NCBI GenBank assembly: GCA_973895155.1
Contig: OZ316894.1
Span: 4,278,001-4,342,000, forward strand
Source of the DNA: Marsupella aquatica
Taxonomy: Eukaryota > Marchantiophyta
DNA: 64,000 nucleotides
Direction of reading: 5' to 3'
The position numbers were made by a program, and so were the translations under genes. How positions within the stretch are numbered: the stretch's first letter is position 1; each line of letters starts with the position of its first letter. The notes below the pieces were generated by a model. The model saw nothing but the letters and a program-made list of their open reading frames with translations, did not search any database and was not told where the DNA came from. This document shows positions 46,815 to 59,301 of the stretch, in pieces.

Positions 46815-47035
46815 CTCAATACCCATGCATTGCACAAATGATGCCGTTGCATCAAAGATGTTGCAAAAACATGGCATTGCAATTAAAGATGTTGTTCCGT
46901 AAATTGCCAATGTGGCAAGATGATATATAAAAGATATTGTTGCACAGAATATGTCATTGTGCAAAAGACGAGGCAAAAAATGTCTTTGCTTAAAAGATAT
47001 TGTTGTGTCAAAGATGGTGTGATGGAACTCATTGA
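46815..47035 (+). repeat. Degenerate ~30-bp repeat, AAAGATRTTGTTGCA type
   Basis: Seven or so imperfect units combining AAAGAT(A/G)TTGTTG with TGCACAAAA and TGTCATTG. Related units in the same orientation occur at 48230-48620 and in the opposite orientation at 49640-49900. Confidence 0.7.
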
Positions 47036-48229
47036 AGGAAAGGAGTGTTGTGGATGCAAGGTGAAGTTTTGGGCCCTATGCCCATGCACTGCACAACTAT
47101 CATTGTGATTGCGTCATGCTTGCCCATGTGCTTGTGGCCGGTTGGGTTGTCAGTGAGGCTGTGCCGGGGGCTGTGCCATGGTTGTGAAAGTCAGTTTTGT
47201 TTCAACTAGGTTGTCATGCAGCCTTGTCATTGTTGCGGTCATTCCCACAATGTCATCTATCTAGTCTCAATTTTTTTTATCATTGTTAATGCCTGTGTGA
47301 ATGTGAGTAAGCTGTTAGAGGGGAAGGGCACAAGGAAGTGCAAGGCAAATGGATGCAGGCAAGTAGGTGGATGGACTGCCCCCCACCCCTTGTTACTTTT
47401 TTCCCCGCAATCCTTCTGTCTATCCCACTCCCCCTCCCCCTCACCCTCACCCTCATTAGGAAAGAAAACAATGACCTAAACTGGGTGCAAAGTTCTATCA
47501 TGATTGTGGAATGTGTAGGTTGTTACAATAGACTGTGGGCAAAAAAATGTCAAGTGCGAATGGGTTGGAAAGAAATGGGTTGCAAAGAAAGTTAATCCTA
47601 TGGGGAAAGCAAAACAGTCTATTGGAGCAAAACATAAAACTCCATGCAAACAAAGGCAATCCAAAGAAAAATTAGATGGGAGACAAAGATAAGAAAGGTT
47701 ATATATGAGGACCAAAATGAAGTACCTTGCAAGGTTGAATCACCTTGTCACATTAAATTTGCACTCGGGGGTTTCACTTCCACAAAAATGACATATCACG
47801 TGCGACGAAGTATAGGGTCATTTTATTGGTTCGAAGGGAAGACTTAAGAATTTTCTGAGAAGAACAATAGGGTCTTTTAAATCCAATTTTGGGACTTATA
47901 AGAACATTAGGGTCCTTATAACCAAAATTTTAGAATATTCTGAGAATATTCCAACTTTATAGGGGTCAAAAAAATTAAAAAATATCTTACATTTTAGGGG
48001 GTCCGAGGCCTAAAAACGTCGTAGGTGATGGGGAGGCATCCATAAGGTGAGACCCCCGAGAATTTGCATGGAAAAAGAAAAGTTCACCTGACCTACCAAA
48101 AAAGGAGAGGTGAGAAGGGGGTGGGTATTTATATTGGCCCAAAGCACAAAATAAAAACAAAAGAACCCCTACCCACCCCTCCAATAAAAAATAGTGAGTA
48201 CAAAAGGTTAAAAGAAACCAAGAGGTGGA
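47036..48229. other. Gene-free stretch
   Basis: No gene recognised. A CCCTCCCCCTCACCCTCACC run near 47430-47455 is low-complexity sequence. Confidence 0.4.
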
Positions 48230-48620
48230 AAGATATCGTTGACGTTGTTGCACAAAATATGTTGGATGCACAGAAGATATTACTATGCAAGGATGTCAAT
48301 GTGTTAAAAATATTACACAAAAGATTTCACTGCATAAAAGATGTCTTTGCCGAAAAGATATCATTGACTTTGTTGGTCAAAATGTGTCAGTTGCGTATAA
48401 GATCAATTGTCATTGTGGGGAAAACATCATTTTGCCAATGAAAGATGTCGAGGAGGAAAAGCTGTTGTTATACAACACAAGTTGTTGGGTGAAAGAGGTA
48501 CTTGTGTAGATGCCATTGCATACCAAAGACATAGCTCCCCAAAAGAGATTGTTGTGTTTAGGCTTTTGATGCATAAAAGACATTGCAAAAAAGTTGTGGT
48601 TGTGCAAATTTAACATTTCA
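48230..48620 (+). repeat. Degenerate ~30-bp repeat, second block
   Basis: Same unit type as 46815-47035, for example GTTGTTGCACAAAATATG (48243), AAAAGATGTCTTTGC (48335) and AAAGATATCATTGAC (48353). Confidence 0.7.
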
Positions 48621-48769
48621 TGAAGGAAAAGACGTTGTTATCTAAAGAAATTGTAGAGTATCTGAGGTCAAGAGCAGGCACTTGGGCATTGGCTCTATTT
48701 GGACCTTACGAAGAAATTGTGGAAGATTGGCCTCCTTGACACTCTCATGAATTGATTTCAATTTCCATT

Positions 48770-49205
48770 TGTAGTCTTTGTCAGATATCACAAACAGGCT
48801 CTACATTGACATAGGGGACCATGTTTGGACTTTGTGCAATTGGCCGGTGCAAAGTCAAAGTACTGGCCCGAAACGGCCGAAAGGTTGGAGGATAGAGTAC
48901 AATTCCTTCTTGATCCCTTTCCTTTTTCCAATTTTTTTTGTCTTCTTGCTGCTGTTCCTTCTAACATTTTGTTGGCACTGCAAATTTAGTCTTCACAAAC
49001 AAGATACTCAGGAATTTAGTCTTTGGCAGATATCACAAACAAGATACTCTGGATGGACATAGGTGGACCATGCTTGGGACTTTGTGCAATTGGTGCAAAA
49101 GCATTGACCTGACATATCGAGGAGGACAATCCACCTTGTCCTCCACTTTCTCCTTGATCCTTTTCCTTTGCTTCCTCTCAAGATTTTTTTTGGCACTGCA
49201 AATCT
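48770..49205. repeat. ~245-bp tandem duplication
   Basis: TAGTCTTTG(T/G)CAGATATCACAAACA occurs at 48773 and 49017, followed in both by GACATAGG, GGACCATG, GACTTTGTGCAATTGG, a GGAGGA stretch, CTTGATCC and TTTTTTGG...CACTGCAAAT. Confidence 0.85.
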
Positions 49206-49420
49206 GTAATATATATATAAGGAGTTCTCCTCGATCTGACTCTCTAAAAGCTTGATTAATGTAGCTGAACCATCGTTCTGTAGCTGACGACGAGGAAGGG
49301 AGGGAGGGAGGAAGCGGTACGTCTCTGTGGCTGCGCTTGTTTGTTAAAGTGGGTCCTGAGGGGTAGAAAGAACGGTGGCTGTGGGAGTTTGCTGCAGGCA
49401 AGGAAAAATTAAAAAATTTA

Positions 49421-49427
49421 ATAAATA

Positions 49428-49458
<31 letters not shown>

Positions 49459-49472
49459 ACAAATAAATAAAT
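49421..49472. repeat. (AAAT)n microsatellite
   Basis: About twelve AAAT units, one interrupted. Confidence 0.95.
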
Positions 49473-49639
49473 CAGAAAATGTAATACAGGGTTGCACCTT
49501 TTTTTAAAAGTGCCGTGGAGGGGTAACTATTAAGGTTTAAAAAGAAAAAATTGACAAAAACAATAAAAAAATCATTCTCATTTTTTGTACTTTGGTGGTG
49601 GTTGTTGCCTCTCTTTGTGTCATGACATATTTCACTTTA

Positions 49640-49900
49640 CAATTTTTTTCAACACAATGAGATCTTCCTAACATAGATATATTTTGCATCATGAAATTTT
49701 TCCAATTACATCTTTAGTACAACATCATCTATTAAACATTGATGTCTTTTGCTGAACAATATCTTTTAATAAATTACATTTTTTGTGCAATGACATGTTT
49801 TACTTAATCCATGCTTTGAGCAACCACATATTTTATCTAACAACATCTTAAATGCAATGGCATATTTACACAACAAAATCTTTTGTGGAATGCACGGCCA
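49640..49900 (-). repeat. Degenerate ~30-bp repeat, inverted block
   Basis: Reverse-complement form of the 46815-47035 unit, for example TTTTGTGCAATGACATGTTT (49778) and CAACATCTTAAATGCAATGG (49842). Confidence 0.65.
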
Positions 49901-49908
49901 TTGAGCTC

Positions 49909-49928
49909 ATATATATATATATATATAT
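49909..49928. repeat. (AT)n microsatellite
   Basis: Ten AT units directly before dispersed repeat copy 2. Confidence 0.95.
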
Positions 49929-49935
49929 GTGAATG

Positions 49936-50824
49936 TTTCAAGAAATGAAGGTGGCGGTGCTGAAGGAATGTACTAGACCATCAAAATGCTCTGACTCCGC
50001 ATTCTCTTTGGACTGTTTTTCTGGGACCCCTGAGGGGTACCAAAGGAGAGGGGTACCAAAGGAGTCAAAATTGACAGTAAGGATTGAAATCTTTCACCCT
50101 CAGTCAGGGGAACAAACAAGTTTGATCTTGAGACTAGGAACCAAATTAAGCAAAAAAACCCAGTTGAAACACTTAGGGAATAGCTAACTTTTGTAAAGAC
50201 AACGTTTTGTAATCAATGATAGTTAACTCCTCGGTCATTCATTATTCCTAACGTTGGGTGCACCCTACGAGTCTACGACGTTCTATCTTCTGCATAAGTA
50301 CATATCCCCAGTGCACTGGATCTTGGTCTTCTTTCAACATAATTATACTAGAATCTCCTTAAAAAGTGCCCTGATACTGAATCCCGAAGATGAAGACAAA
50401 AAACAAATCAGCCACAAAAAAACAAAAAACATTTTTTTTTTCTTTTCTTTCAAACAACCTGGACAAAACCCGGGAACCTTTATTCAGCCACAAAACATAA
50501 TTTTATGTCATTTCCCATTCATCTTTGTCCCATCCCTGTTTTTTGTCCACCATCATTTTCAGTTTTGTCCTCATCTGGAGTCATGGTCAGCTGTCCTTAT
50601 TGAGAGTTACAATTCACTCTAGACCACACCCTAGCCCTAGAAAATAGCTTTGCATTGCACTTTATTAGATAGATAATTATACTAGAATCTCCTTAAAAAG
50701 TTGCCTCACTCACAAAATACTCCGGTCCATGTTCTCCTGAGTAGTAGGCAGCTCGCATCATTACCAACAGTCCCCACAACTGAAGAGCAAATGCCACATT
50801 TGAAGCTATGAAAACGGCTTGCAT
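49936..50824. repeat. Dispersed repeat, copy 2, with an internal insertion
   Basis: Same landmarks as 41269-41867. A segment of about 310 bp (50367-50674) absent from copy 1 is flanked by a 25-26-bp direct repeat, AATTATACTAGAATCTCC plus TTAAAAAG, at 50341-50366 and 50675-50700. Confidence 0.8.
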
Positions 50825-51307
50825 ACACAAAGGCCAACCCGGGAGATATGGTCCCAAGGCAACCCAATAAAGGGAAGGGAAAAGGGCCATTTACAAATTT
50901 GTAAAAAATCATTTCAAAGAGACATTTGTAAGAGGACCATTGCCAAAAAAACGGGAGTACTTATTATAGTTTCTAATAATCTGTACACTGATACCACTCT
51001 CCCCTAGTAGCCTAGCTAGTGGACATAGCCCCCCTCCCAAGATATAGTTTTCTTGGGCATAAGGGGCGATAACATATCATACTACTATATATCACAGTGC
51101 GACAACCGGGAGACAAGATCCCAGAGGCAAGGCAACCCAAAGAACTACTTGATGTTGCACATTCATGCTCAGGCTTCTTAGCTTCAGCTCTGCTGATCTG
51201 TATTCACTGCTACTACAGTCTTGGTTTGCAACACTGTCGTATCGAATCATTATTCCCTCTGAGTCATGTGTTGAGAAGAAACTCGCTATGAGGCTCTTGA
51301 ACGTATA
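50825..51307. other. 3' flank of the dioxygenase gene
   Basis: Contains the presumed 3' UTR of the 2-oxoglutarate dioxygenase. GGGAGATATGGTCCCAAGGCA at 50840 recurs in diverged form as GGGAGACAAGATCCCAGAGGCA at 51109. Confidence 0.4.
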
Positions 51308-53813
51308 TTAAGTTGGAATGCCAAAAGCTCGTTCCAGGAGCTCCCCTCTTTCCTTATTCACACCAAGAGACAAAAATGCTTTCTTGTAATCTACCGATGT
51401 AAATGGCTTGTATCGAATAGGATGCTCGGCATCCACACACTCTGGTCTTGGACGGACAACGTAGTGCATCTCGCCTGGCACAAAGGCTGCAATTGACATG
51501 CGCCTGCTCTTTTCATTGGCCACCACCCGGTGCTCTGCGCTTAGAAATCTCCCATTTGTCCAAGCCTGCACAAGCGAAGGACGGACACTGCGTCAAGCTC
51601 GTGCTCAAGAATATAGAGAGGTGCCAAAATTTGCTTCAGAAAACTTCATGCTAAAACTCTTCAAATTGAATGACAAGATATTCCCTTCCCTCCACTCATA
51701 ACTAAAGTACATGCCTCGATCCAAAGCTTGTCCACTCACTACATAGCACGGGGAATTGTGTGGAGCACGTAAGATACTTGGGCGCGATGAGATGCCAGTG
51801 AGGACCAACTAGGTGACATGTATTTCTGGGCCCCTCTTGTATCTCTCCAGCAGTACAGGTTTCATTCAAAAGTACAGACATAAGTAACTTGAATTCATCC
51901 AAAGTTTCAATTCAAGGATTCTAGAAATGCAGCATTCAAGCACCTGCAGATAGTCGCCACAGTTGACGATAAAAGCACCAGCCCGAGGGCGCACCCCATG
52001 CCAGGTCCCATCTCTGAAACGAAGCTGCAGGCCCCCCACTGCATCCTGGTACACAATGGTGAAAACATCGGGGTCCGTGTGGCATGGAAGTCCCCAAGTC
52101 ATTTCGGGAAAGTCGCAGATGGGGAAGTTGTTCACTCGAAACTTGCCAATGACCTGTCGCTTATTCCGATCACCCAGCCACTCGTTCACAATTTTCTCCG
52201 GCTCCGAGATTCCAATGCTAGAGACTATCAAGTCCATTAGTAGAAACACCACCTTGCTCGATTGCTTTCCGTACTCCTCTGCGCTAGTTCTGATCCAAGC
52301 AGATAATGTGAACGATGGCTGCTAGTTAGTTGAGCATGTTAATTTAATGAATCTCTCAGTTTTGTATGATCAGTCTGTCCGTAGAACTACAGTGCTAACT
52401 CTAGAATATGCAACGTTGAGCAGACTTTGGATCGGCAAATCCTAATCGTTGATCGACACTTTCGCAAAGTACTCGAAGGACGGCATTTTGGCAACCTGAA
52501 TTAAGTACCTCCTAGGAGAAACGAGCTCACCTTAATAAATGACCCTTCAAGTTAGTGTCAGCACCACCCGGCCAGAGAGTGTCTACGATCTCGTCCAATC
52601 TGCCAGGATAATTCGTCTCCGGTGACTCTATGTCAAATCCTTCGCTCCATAAGTAAGAAAAGATCTTCCGGCTGTAGGGGGGGTCACGCTTCATGGGCAG
52701 GTAACCAGGGAATGTGGGCGCGCCAGGGGTTATCTCGTTTAGCACTTTCATCTTCTCCTGCAATTCAAGAGAAACGGATTTATGACGATGACCTTGTCCA
52801 AACGTTTTTATTGTCATCTGTGACGAGAACTAGATGATGTGCAGGTCTGGGTTCGTCAAATTGTCGCAGAACAATGATGCTAGGCTGTAAGCTATAACTG
52901 CGTGACTGTGTACGATGGGAGAAAGTTTCCTACTAGATCTGGACAGCCATCGTGTAACGTAAGTTCGACTGGAGCATATCAACAATCTAAACTTCGAAGA
53001 TATCGCATGGTTGTTAGTGCACGAGCAAGCTATGAAATTAGGAAATGTCTTGGATAAAAGCTGAGCTCTTCTCATCACAAGCAGAGTAAGAGCTATCCGA
53101 ACCTCTGGCTAGTTAACCGTCTCAATGGTTCGAGTCACAAACTCAGCTAAAAGGACGTTATGGCATGTGCATCTGCAGCTGGATTATGAAAAGGAAAAAT
53201 CTACCACAAAACCAGACAGGCCCTGATGTCCCCTGAAGGAGTAGCTACAGCTAAATAGTCGATAAAGAGCATTTCGGAACATCATTACTTTCATGTCAAA
53301 CTACACTAACATATATATCAGCTTCGACAGGAGAATTCATTGTTGGGATTCTGGCTTCGGTAAGATTACAGTTACAAGTAGAGTGTCAGTGGTTCTTAGT
53401 ACCTCAAGAGGAAGATCAAATATTTCTCCAACAGATTCCTTGAGTTGCTCAACAACGTCCAGGGAAAAGCCGGAATTGATTATCTGGAAGAATCCATGCT
53501 CCTCGAAAGCTTCTCGAATCTCCTTCAAAACATCAGCTTTTGCTGCCTCGCAGGCCTTGATCTCTGCCTCCAAACCGCTCCGAGTGCTCGCGTCTCCGTC
53601 CAATTGCTCAATCTCTCTCTGCAAGCTCTGCAACTTGAGCACTGGTGACAAATCGATAACGGGAAGCTCAAAATCGTAGTGGTCATGCGGGATGTTCGGT
53701 CTGTTTTCTTCAGGCCAGACGAACGACGTCTTCCCCGGGGTGCTGAAAGGTTCCGCATAAGGTCTCGCAATTTCTGGCTTCTTGAGCTCATACGGTTTCA
53801 TCACGGCCGCCAT
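51308..53813 (-). CDS. 2-oxoglutarate/Fe(II)-dependent dioxygenase, four exons
   Basis: Soluble oxygenase of the plant DOXC type, a class that hydroxylates or desaturates hormones and specialised metabolites; the substrate cannot be inferred. Exons: 53813-53403, 52757-52531, 52289-51944, 51565-51308, giving 1,242 bp and 413 residues. All splice sites are GT-AG and phases agree (0, 2, 0). The N-terminal DIOX_N region is in exon 1 (FELPVIDLSPVL, EEHGFFQIINSGF). The iron ligands are His283 and Asp285 in GLPCHTDPDVFT, and His340 in SAEHRVVAN; Arg350 and Ser352 in RRMSIAAF bind 2-oxoglutarate. Length is slightly above the usual 330-390 because of an extended N-terminus and a Glu/Lys-rich insert around residues 60-95 between the strand VIDLSP and the EEHGFF motif. 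No break is seen; it is probably functional. Confidence 0.94.
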
Positions 53814-53946
53814 AGTTACTTCGCTGGTAATCTTCTCTGCCGGCTCAGGATACTTTGCGAATGTGCGAGTAGAGACACCAACAAGTTGGAGAGACTCAAG
53901 AGTGGTGAAAGAGATTCAGTGGGTACTTTGGCTCTGAGCTCTCTTC

Positions 53947-53955
53947 ATTTATATA
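53947..53955 (-). promoter_or_regulatory. TATA box of the dioxygenase gene
   Basis: The minus strand reads TATATAAAT about 134 bp upstream of the ATG at 53813, which would give a 5' UTR of roughly 100 nt. Confidence 0.6.
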
Positions 53956-54000
53956 GGTGATTGAAATCCGTCCAGTGGACAATCTCACACGACTCAGTGA

Positions 54001-54180
54001 TCTGGGTCTGAGCTTCGCTCTAGTTAACTTTAGTGCAGTCTAGCAGTTTGTGTAAACAACTTGCACTCTCAGATAAAACAATTGCGAATATCTGTGTCTG
54101 AGCTTCACTTTAATTAGTTGACTTTACTTCAGTCTAGCAGGTTATTCAAACCATTCGCACTCTCCGATTCAGATTCTGTT
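54001..54180. repeat. 90-bp tandem duplication upstream of the dioxygenase gene
   Basis: Copies begin at 54001 and 54091 with TCTG(G/T)GTCTGAGCTTC and share AGTCTAGCAG and GCACTCTC. It lies about 190 bp upstream of the start codon. Nearby, ATCTAGACC with flanking TTGGTC recurs three times between 54245 and 54335. Confidence 0.75.
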
Positions 54181-55526
54181 GTTTGACTTAGAGGTATGCA
54201 CTTTCAGATGACTTCTTTGTTGTGTCAATTTTGTCAAACATTCAATCTAGACCAAACACATTGGTCAATCTAGACCAAACAAATTGGTCTGGGTTGTTGG
54301 CTCGGTTGAGTGCAACAGTAAATCTAGACCGGTTGTTGGCTCAGAGGTCAGGAGTCCAAGAATCAAATATAGAAAGGAGTTGAAAAGGGACATTGAGGGG
54401 TACTAAGTTTTCTCCACTGGGTGTTGGACCATTGATTTCTATGGTCACCACATGCTTTAACTTTTTTTAGCTCAGAGCTCTCTGCAGCTAAGCTTGGAAT
54501 GAGACTATAGATCTGAGCTTGAAGAACATTGTAGATTATATGTTGCATATACATAGATAGTGTACCTAGAGATATATTCAATTCCAACTTACACTTGAGT
54601 AAAGTCTGACCATAGTTGTTCATAATGCTTTGAGAAATGCTACTTGTCAGGTTATTTTTAGGGTTTTGGTACGTACACGTGCTACCTGGTCTTCCATCAC
54701 AGGGAATACGGGTTGATCTGACCATATATGGTCAGTAATGGTTGATGTACTTTAGCGGACATACATACTTTGGCGTAACGGCCAGGACCTCATTTAGATA
54801 GTGGCAGCATGCGCAATGGCAGGGGTAGCAACATCCCAGGCGTCTATGGCAAAGCAAGCAAAATATGCCAATCAAGCTTCATCTGAATGATATCTTCCTT
54901 CCCCTTGCTATTGAGATATTTAAGCGTCTTCATCATCAGTTTGATGGGCTTCTTCAATAGACTGATCATGATATCACAACTACATTTTCGTATTTCGGGA
55001 CCAGGTTTAACCTAACCCAAGACGACGTTCCTTCCATTTATGACGGACTATAAACCCCTATTTAGATAAAACTGGACAATTAGTGCAATTTTGGAATGAT
55101 TGAAATTTTAATTAAATTATATTTAATCAAAATAAATCAATTATTACTAAGCTAACACTCACATGTACCAAAAAATTATAATTTGGGTATAGAATGTCAT
55201 AACTTGGATTATTATCATGTGCACAATTACAATGAAAGATGTGCAATCCATGGTCCAATAATGAATGAACTGTTACAAGGAGTGTACAATCACATTATTT
55301 AATGTGCAGAAATTTACTAGTAAGAGTGAAATGCATAATCCATGGTCCATCATATATAAACATCCACATATGGAAACCATTCAATGCTCAGGTTCCTTTC
55401 TTGTGATCAATGAAGACAATACTTTTATTAAAGAACCGCTCTGGTCTTTTCAATCTGTCAAATAAACCAAATAACATTGATGATTTACAATCACTTATCA
55501 TTTAAGTAAACTACACTATCTAAGTA
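54181..55526. other. Gene-free stretch
   Basis: No gene recognised. AT-rich, especially 55070-55200. Confidence 0.45.
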
Positions 55527-58500
55527 TCATGAAGTTGATGTTGCCTCATCCTCTAAGCATCTATTCAAATTGTCTTTTGCTTTCATTGCATGACTTTTTG
55601 CTATTCTAACTAAACCACTTTTGGCTGTGGTCCGTGCCTTGAAACACCATAGTACAGTGTTCACACTTATTGTCTCAGTGGAATACCACGGATCTCGTTC
55701 CCATTGTTGATTCCAGCAGTCTAACCACCGCTGTCGTGGTTCATATTCTGGTTGACCACGTTGTCGTAGCATGTAAGGTCTATGCAACTCCACAATACAC
55801 ACATGTTCAAGTTGATTGTTGACATTCAATTCTCCTTCTTCCACATCACTAATCACTTTGCCCAAATAGACTGGGTAAATGTCTAGGTCAGCTGTGTCTG
55901 GTCGAACCAATATATAATTACCTTTCACAACATCAGCCCTTGGGTTAAAAGTTTCACGAGGTTTGTTTTTCCTTGGCCCCACGTACCCAATCTTTGCATC
56001 CAACTCACATGCCACATTGCGGTATTGCAAAGGAACACCATCTCTCCACTTTGACATGGGCCAAAATCCATGAACCAAGTGTTCCTCTCCAGATCTATAT
56101 TGCACTGCCTCTGTCTCCAAAGTATGGATAATTTGATTTCAGTATTGTGTCAGTGCCACCCATCTACCCTTTCCTTCTTCTGATGTAGTTCGATTGCAAA
56201 CAAAATTAAAAAATTTCACTTGCTTGTGTAGTCCTTGTCGCACCTCCTCTAACATGGCCATCTCTATCATTGGTAATCTCTTTGGTTCTCCTATGGGAAG
56301 TTTTGGACTATTATTATCCGTCCATGACCACATCTCAATACCTTCTCTTGGGAGCCAATCATCATCTTGGCATTTCATTTTGTATTGAAGGCATGGCATA
56401 CCATCATCACGCACATACAATCAAAATAGCCGCGGTTGCAAATGCCCCACCAATGAGTCCCTCCTTTAAGCAAGTAAGGTTCCAAGTATGATTTAAAATC
56501 AGGTACCTCTTGCACAAAATGGGGCACTGGATTTGGAGTCCTTGCCCCCATTAACAATGACATTAGATCTGCCAAAGAATAGGTTGGGTTTCGCATCAAA
56601 CTTTCAGAGAAATGGCCAAACATGGCATCAACGTCCTCATGAGTATGTCCAACCATGAGAAATCCCAAATGAATCTCTTCAAAAACATCTCGTGCTGTTA
56701 GTAGTGACAAATAACCCAACACATATCTGTTTTTGTTATCTCCTGCACAATTGTCAAGTTGTAACTTCAAAACTCTTGGCAGAGGCTTGAGCATAGTAGA
56801 CGCATCCAATGATTGTGAATTTGCTGCAAAAATTTAAGAAACACATATATTAGGGTCAATAATTAATTTAGAGCCTAAATATTATCTCATACAAAATAAC
56901 TTACCAAGAATGTACGATCATGGTCGACAATTTATGAACATAAACTTGAATGAACTATATTTAAATTATTGTTTCTAGTTTGAAATAAACTAATGGTTCA
57001 AGCCATGATTCTCATTTTTGCATGAACTAATGACAACCATGCATAGGTCGCACTATCAAATAAGCTAACAATGAACCATGGTTTGTGCTCTCAAATAAAC
57101 TAACAATTAACAATGCAAGTTTCATATTTTGAAATAAACTAAAAGGTGAACGAACCATGGTTTGCACTTCTCAGACACATAAAAAACAATCAAGAAAATT
57201 ACTAACCTAAGCAAATGACTCTCACATGAGCAAACAATTTAACAATCTTTACAACAACTAACAATGAACCCTGGTTGCCACCATGAAAGGTTACATCACT
57301 TACAATGGAAACGTGTTTGATACTGAATATGGCACAAAAGCAACAAAATTTCTTGTATCATTATGGTGAAATAATTACCTAGATCTGATATGTCATCCTT
57401 AAATGCTTCACGAAGTTTTCCCTCCAATATAGGTCCTCTCCCTTCAAGCAAGTTTTCAAATAGCTTTGTGGAATCTGGCCCTTCCACTAAAGATTTGATC
57501 ATTGGTTCTGGATTTTCCAGCATTCGAAGTATTGTGTCAAGTGAACCAATTGTGGCATTGGCATCAGGTGCCCACACTCCAACATTATATTGAGCAATAG
57601 CCTTTGGACCATGGCCATGAGTCAAAATACCAGTCAAGGTAATCGGAAGTTTAATTGCACCATCCACTTCTTTTGGACAAAAAGGCATCCTTGGTAATGC
57701 AGTCTTACAATGATCCATTTTATCATGAATTATGCATAAAACCTGTTTTGGATTATCCGCTGACTGGCGTCTCCAAGAGTGATATAATAATCTGCCCTCA
57801 GTATGATCACGATGATGAGCAATTTCATCCCTCTTCTTTCACACCTGTCAGATTTGCTTTCCGTTGCATCAACTCACTACAAGTTGTACACTTGGAAAAG
57901 TTATTGCCTTTCTTATGAATTGTCACTTCCTTGAAATACTTTTGATGTAAAAATACTCAATGTGGATTGGGAGATTGGTTGAAGACCAAGTTCTAAATTT
58001 GTAGCATTGAGCTTGTTTCTAATACTTTCCCAAGTATAACTTGTAGGGAGCTCCTTCAGAACTTGTCGAGATTTGTCTGCAACCGTCCTCATTTTTGCCA
58101 GATGAAGATCTGCGCACTCATCAATCAACCCATGCAATGACATGTAGGCTTGAGAAACTCGTTCAGTCATCCGTCTCTTTCCCTGGTTTCCATGATAAGC
58201 TATCCTCACCCCATTACCCACAGCCTTTCTGAGCTCGTAGAATTGACTTCGCCCTTTGGAGTGCAAAATCCTCCATGCTTCCAAGCATATTGCTTTCCCT
58301 TCGATGATGATCAGTTTTTCAGTATTTGATAGTTCCAATATATTGACAATAGCATTGATCTCATACTCCTTTCGCATCTCAAATGATTTTTCCCAATATT
58401 TCTCCCTAATTTCCTTTGCCACATGAGGGTCTAGAAGATGGCAGCACCGTCGAAGACAACAATTCTGTTTTTTTATTTCCCCCACATCTTCTTCGGAAAG

Positions 58501-59301
58501 GGACTTGTCTTTCTTTGACAAAGAAATAGAAGGTTGTTTTCTTTTTCTGGTTATTGGTACATATGATCTCTTTCGACTTGTAGCGTCTAGATCTTCCTCC
58601 TCTGCATCTACAAAAAATGAGGCTAATAGCCTTCCGTTACTTGTGACAAGCCTATCCAACGGCCATGCCCTCAAACAATCTCTATGTTTCAGGTGGTCCT
58701 CAGTTGCACCTTGAATATATTCATCAATCAAGATTCCTACATGTGTATTTTGAAGAGTAATATCTCCCAATGTCACTTCTGGATTAACAGCCATTACTCT
58801 TGCAATGGCAAAGGCAAAATGTGTTTCATCAAGTACTTTCACAACCATTCCCATCCATAAACTTGTGGATGAAATTCGAAGAGGATTTCCACTAGATTCA
58901 ACTCCATTCTTGTTTGACCGCTCCGGTAGGTTTCCTTGAACTTCGTTCTCGTTTGAGGTCTCCGGTTGGCTAGTTTCACTTCCATTGACCATTGAAGCTC
59001 CATTCTTGCATGAGGTATCAGGTAGGTCTTCACTAGTACCCATTTCAAGTTGTTGAAGTTGACCTTTTTTCCAGACTAAAAAGGATCCTATCATATCAGC
59101 CAAGCTTTCACCATGACCCCATTGAATTTCCGCATCAAATACTTCTTCCAAAGTAACAAGAACTTGAAGGGGCCCAAGAGGAACATTATGGCAAATCCGA
59201 GATGGATCCACACTTTGAAAGATACCCTTTGCAACCACTTTATTTGATATGCACAAACCAACAGTTTCACCGACAATCACCCAATGTGTAGGTGTCACCA
59301 T
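55527..59301 (-). pseudogene. Transposon-type protein with DUF8039-like and DUF7869-like regions, broken
   Basis: The first segment (59301-57913, 462 codons) starts MVTPTHWVIVGETVGL; its first ~90 residues (GETVGLCISNKVVAKG, then IGSFLVWKKGQL) resemble the DUF8039 domain of plant transposon proteins. The next segment (57718 to about 57378) follows after two frame changes near 57950 and 57840 (FSKCTTCSELM lies between). An intron from about 57377 to 56827, with GTAATT donor and TTTTTGCAG acceptor, leads to the DUF7869-like segment: LQLDNCAGDNKNR and FLMVGHTHEDVDAMFGHFS, whose Asp/His pattern suggests a DDE/RNase-H-type nuclease fold. A further frame change near 56420 and a TGA at 56139 separate the C-terminal ~195 residues. 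Such genes form large families in non-seed plants. No terminal inverted repeat was found. Confidence 0.75.
56990..57290. repeat. AACCATGG-containing repeats inside the intron of the transposon-type gene
   Basis: AATGAACCATGGTTTG (57071), CGAACCATGGTTTGCAC (57156) and weaker forms (GTTCAAGCCATGATTC at 56996, AATGAACCCTGGTTGC at 57265) are separated by 'AAATAAACTAACAAT' type spacers. The core matches that of the array at 59930-60585. Confidence 0.65.
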
